DNA of 56,471 nucleotides from an uncultured Prevotella sp. (GTDB taxonomy: Bacteria > Bacteroidota > Bacteroidia > Bacteroidales > Bacteroidaceae). Under the pieces are notes generated by a model, which was given only the letters and a program-made list of their open reading frames with translations, searched no databases and was not told the origin of the DNA. The position numbers were made by a program, and so were the translations under genes. The stretch spans positions 1 through 56,471 of the forward strand of contig ONYL01000014.1 of the NCBI GenBank assembly GCA_900322035.1, given 5' to 3'. Positions 54,380-56,471 of this stretch are shown here, one piece after another (the stretch's first letter is position 1; every line of letters starts with the position of its first letter).

Positions 54380-55219
54380 ATGACAAACATCAAGAACTTC
54401 AATGCCCTCTCCATCCTGCTGGCCGAAAGAGGAGTGAAAAAGAGAATTGTTGTGGTTAACCCCGATGACGAGTCCACGCTTTGGGCACTCGACAAAGCCC
54501 GTCGGAGCGGATTCTGCGAGACCATCATCATCGACGACGACGACCGCCCCACCGCTGCCCAGAAGGCTGTACAACTGGTGCGTGAAGGCAAGGCAGACGT
54601 ACTGATGAAAGGTTTCATCAACACGGATGTGCTGCTTCACGCTATTCTCAACAAGGAATACGGCATTCTGGAGCCAGGCAGCGTGATGACCCATATCACG
54701 GCAGCTTCCCTCCCCGCCTACGACAAACTCATCTTCTTTACCGATGCGGCCGTGATTCCCTACCCCACTCAGGAACAACGCGTGCAGCAAGTGAGATATA
54801 TGGTGAATCTCTGCCACAGCTTCGGCATCGACGTTCCCCGCGTATCGCTCATCCATAGTTCAGAGAAGGTAGACGCCCGTCACTTCCCCTACACCGAGGG
54901 TTACGTGGAGATCAAGAAGATGGCACAGAACGGCGACTTCGGACACTGCATCGTCGACGGACCGCTCGACCTGAAGACATCCTGCGATCATCATGCCATG
55001 CAGGTGAAAGGCATCAAGTCGCCCATCAACGGACATGCCGACGCGCTTATCTTCCCGAACATAGAGGCTGGAAACCTCTTCTATAAGACCATAACGCTCT
55101 TCTGCAACGCTACAACGGCAGCTATTCTCCAAGGCACGAAGGTGCCGGTAGTGTTGCCCTCACGCGGCGACTCGCCCGAGACAAAATTCAACTCCATTGC
55201 TTTGGCTTGTATCCTCTGA
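54380..55219 (+). CDS. ptb: phosphate butyryltransferase
   Basis: Ptb converts butyryl-CoA (or a branched or related acyl-CoA) and phosphate to the acyl phosphate. The 279-residue protein belongs to the phosphate acetyl/butyryltransferase family: KADVLMKGFINTDVLLHAIL and VDGPLDLKTSCDHHA are typical, as is the C-terminal KVPVVLPSRGDSPETKFNS. It is followed by buk after 15 bases, the classical pair for making ATP from acyl-CoA. Confidence 0.94.
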   Translation: MTNIKNFNALSILLAERGVKKRIVVVNPDDESTLWALDKARRSGFCETIIIDDDDRPTAAQKAVQLVREGKADVLMKGFINTDVLLHAILNKEYGILEPGSVMTHITAASLPAYDKLIFFTDAAVIPYPTQEQRVQQVRYMVNLCHSFGIDVPRVSLIHSSEKVDARHFPYTEGYVEIKKMAQNGDFGHCIVDGPLDLKTSCDHHAMQVKGIKSPINGHADALIFPNIEAGNLFYKTITLFCNATTAAILQGTKVPVVLPSRGDSPETKFNSIALACIL

Positions 55220-55234
55220 TAAAACGCGACACCT

Positions 55235-56296
55235 ATGTTTAAACTTTTAATTATCAACCCCGGTTCTACATCAACCAAAATCGGTGTGTATGAGGATGAG
55301 CATCAGGTATTCGTGGAGGATATTCCGCACTCTGTGGATGAACTGCAACAATACGACGAAGTGACTGACCAGTTCTCGATGCGCAAACAGCTTGTCATCG
55401 ATGAACTGAAAAAAAGAAATATCCCTCTTGAATTTGATGCTGTCGTGGGACGCGGCGGACTGTCACGCGAGGTGGAAAGCGGCGTATACGAAGTAAATGA
55501 ACACATGGTTCAGGATGCCTTCTATGCCATCCACAAGCACGCCTGCGACTTAGGATGCATCATCGCTTTTGAGATTGCCAAGGATATCCCGGGTTGCCGA
55601 AGCTACATAGCAGACCCTGGACGTGTTGACGAGCTGTCACCCCTGCAGAAAATCACGGGCACTCCGCTCATACACCGTATTTGCATCTGGCACGCGCTGA
55701 ACCAAAAGGCCATCGCCCGCAGGTTCGCCGCCGAGCACAAGACAAGATACGAGGACCTGAACCTCATCATGTGCCACTTGGGTGGAGGCATTTCGATTGC
55801 TGCCCACGATCACGGACGTGCTATCGACGCCAACAATGCTCTCGACGGTGAAGGCCCATTCTCGCCGGAGCGCACGGGAACGCTTCCCGTGGGCGACCTC
55901 ATCAGGCTGTGCTTCTCGGGTAAGTTTACGGAGGCCCAACTGCTCAAACGCATTGCTGGAAAATCGGGTATGATTGCCCTGCTTGGCACAAACGACATGC
56001 GAGAGATTGAACGGAGAATCAACGAGGGTGACGAGAAGGCCAAGCTCTACACCGACGCCATGATATGGCACACGGCCAAGTACATCGCCGCGGAAGGCGC
56101 CGTGCTGTGCGGAAAAGTGGACGCCATCATCCTCACGGGTGGATTGTGCCGAAGCGAATACATCACCGGCGGACTGAAGAAGCGACTGGACTGGATGGCC
56201 CCGGTATACCTCTATCCAGGACAAGACGAAATGAAAGCCCTCGCCCTCAACACGCTCCACGTGCTTAGAGGAGAGTGGGAGGCCAAACAATACTAA
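55235..56296 (+). CDS. buk: butyrate kinase
   Basis: Buk transfers phosphate from butyryl phosphate (or isobutyryl and similar acyl phosphates) to ADP. The 353-residue ASKHA-fold enzyme has the N-terminal NPGSTSTKIGVYED phosphate-binding motif, CHLGGGISIAAHDHGR in the middle and LTGGLCRSEYI near the C-terminus. Length is usual. Together with Ptb it would give substrate-level ATP. Whether the organism makes butyrate or uses the pair for branched-chain acids cannot be told from this window, since the crotonase and dehydrogenase genes are not here. Confidence 0.95.
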   Translation: MFKLLIINPGSTSTKIGVYEDEHQVFVEDIPHSVDELQQYDEVTDQFSMRKQLVIDELKKRNIPLEFDAVVGRGGLSREVESGVYEVNEHMVQDAFYAIHKHACDLGCIIAFEIAKDIPGCRSYIADPGRVDELSPLQKITGTPLIHRICIWHALNQKAIARRFAAEHKTRYEDLNLIMCHLGGGISIAAHDHGRAIDANNALDGEGPFSPERTGTLPVGDLIRLCFSGKFTEAQLLKRIAGKSGMIALLGTNDMREIERRINEGDEKAKLYTDAMIWHTAKYIAAEGAVLCGKVDAIILTGGLCRSEYITGGLKKRLDWMAPVYLYPGQDEMKALALNTLHVLRGEWEAKQY

Positions 56297-56333
56297 AAAG
56301 ATAGCATCGTACAAAGCAAGCGGATAAAACTTT

Positions 56334-56369
56334 AAAGCGCCACACATGCAGATGTGCGGCGCTTTATTG
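56334..56369. terminator. bidirectional terminator after buk
   Basis: AAAGCGCC (56334-56341) pairs with GGCGCTTT (56358-56365), and an inner ACACAT/ATGTGC stem with one mismatch continues the hairpin. Short T tracts follow on each strand. It serves buk and the convergent partial gene. Confidence 0.7.
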
Positions 56370-56401
56370 TTTAGTCTTTTAGAAACGTTCCAAACAGGCT
56401 G

Positions 56402-56471
56402 TCAGTCCACGGCACTGAAGCCTTTGGTGGAATTGTTGCGCATAATGTCGCGGATGTTCTGTTCCTTGCCG
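56402..56471 (-). CDS. 3' end of an unidentified gene running off the window
   Basis: The last 22 codons before TGA (56404-56402) read ...IRDIMRNNSTKGFSAVD, with the C/G-ending codons typical of local genes. The rest lies beyond the window, so the family cannot be named. Confidence 0.55.
   Translation of the reverse strand, partial: GKEQNIRDIMRNNSTKGFSAVD

Overview
The window looks like chromosomal DNA from a Bacteroidales bacterium, most probably Prevotella or a close relative. Three things point there. Promoters carry the Bacteroidetes -7 box TAnnTTTG (for example at 3496, 10524, 15737, 17199, 27646, 52814), in a few cases with TTTG about 20 bases upstream. Few genes have a strong Shine-Dalgarno. 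The gene content is also typical: two parvulin chaperones plus an OstA-like protein and mutL, a lone rluB with a low-complexity N-terminus, clpPX behind tig, an M64 peptidase, and a DUF177-rpmF-fabH-era-der run. The species is an inference.

Layout. 1-8.4 kb: dcuB (minus), nhaD, a two-gene unit ending in a carboxynorspermidine-synthase-like enzyme, recA and guaB. 8.5-17.3 kb: envelope biogenesis (two parvulin chaperones, an OstA-like protein), mutL, an OmpA-family porin and tRNA-Val. 17.5-23.9 kb: purB, rluB, asnS, trpS and a HAD phosphatase. 23.9-27.7 kb: an A+T-rich accessory island with a 22-bp repeat array, a large inverted repeat, and a two-gene operon (membrane-anchored CbbX/SpoVK-type AAA+ ATPase plus an unrecognised 284-residue protein). 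27.7-33.6 kb: tig, clpP, clpX, recQ. 33.9-37.5 kb: GDP-fucose genes gmd and fcl plus an rmlC-type epimerase. Gmd and fcl are separated by a 0.63-kb insert that encodes a DUF559 nuclease-fold protein and is bounded by long inverted palindromic repeats. 37.9-38.1 kb: a promoter and a strong terminator with no gene between them, a candidate small RNA. 38.1-48.4 kb: a MATE exporter, an OmpA-type lipoprotein, an M64 peptidase, mlaF-mlaE divergent from lptB, an ABC exporter pair and an orphan histidine kinase. 48.0-52.8 kb (minus): DUF177, rpmF, fabH, era, der and a small lipoprotein. 52.9-56.5 kb: an accessory membrane protein preceded by a frame-disrupted lipoprotein at a T tract, then a MaoC hydratase, ptb and buk, and the 3' end of one more minus-strand gene.

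Most of the window is core housekeeping DNA. The two places I would look for something undescribed are the palindrome-bounded DUF559 element at 35025-35653 and the AAA+ ATPase / unknown-protein operon at 24451-27133. The sRNA-like unit at 37881-38114 and the possible phase-variable lipoprotein at 53470-53585 come next.
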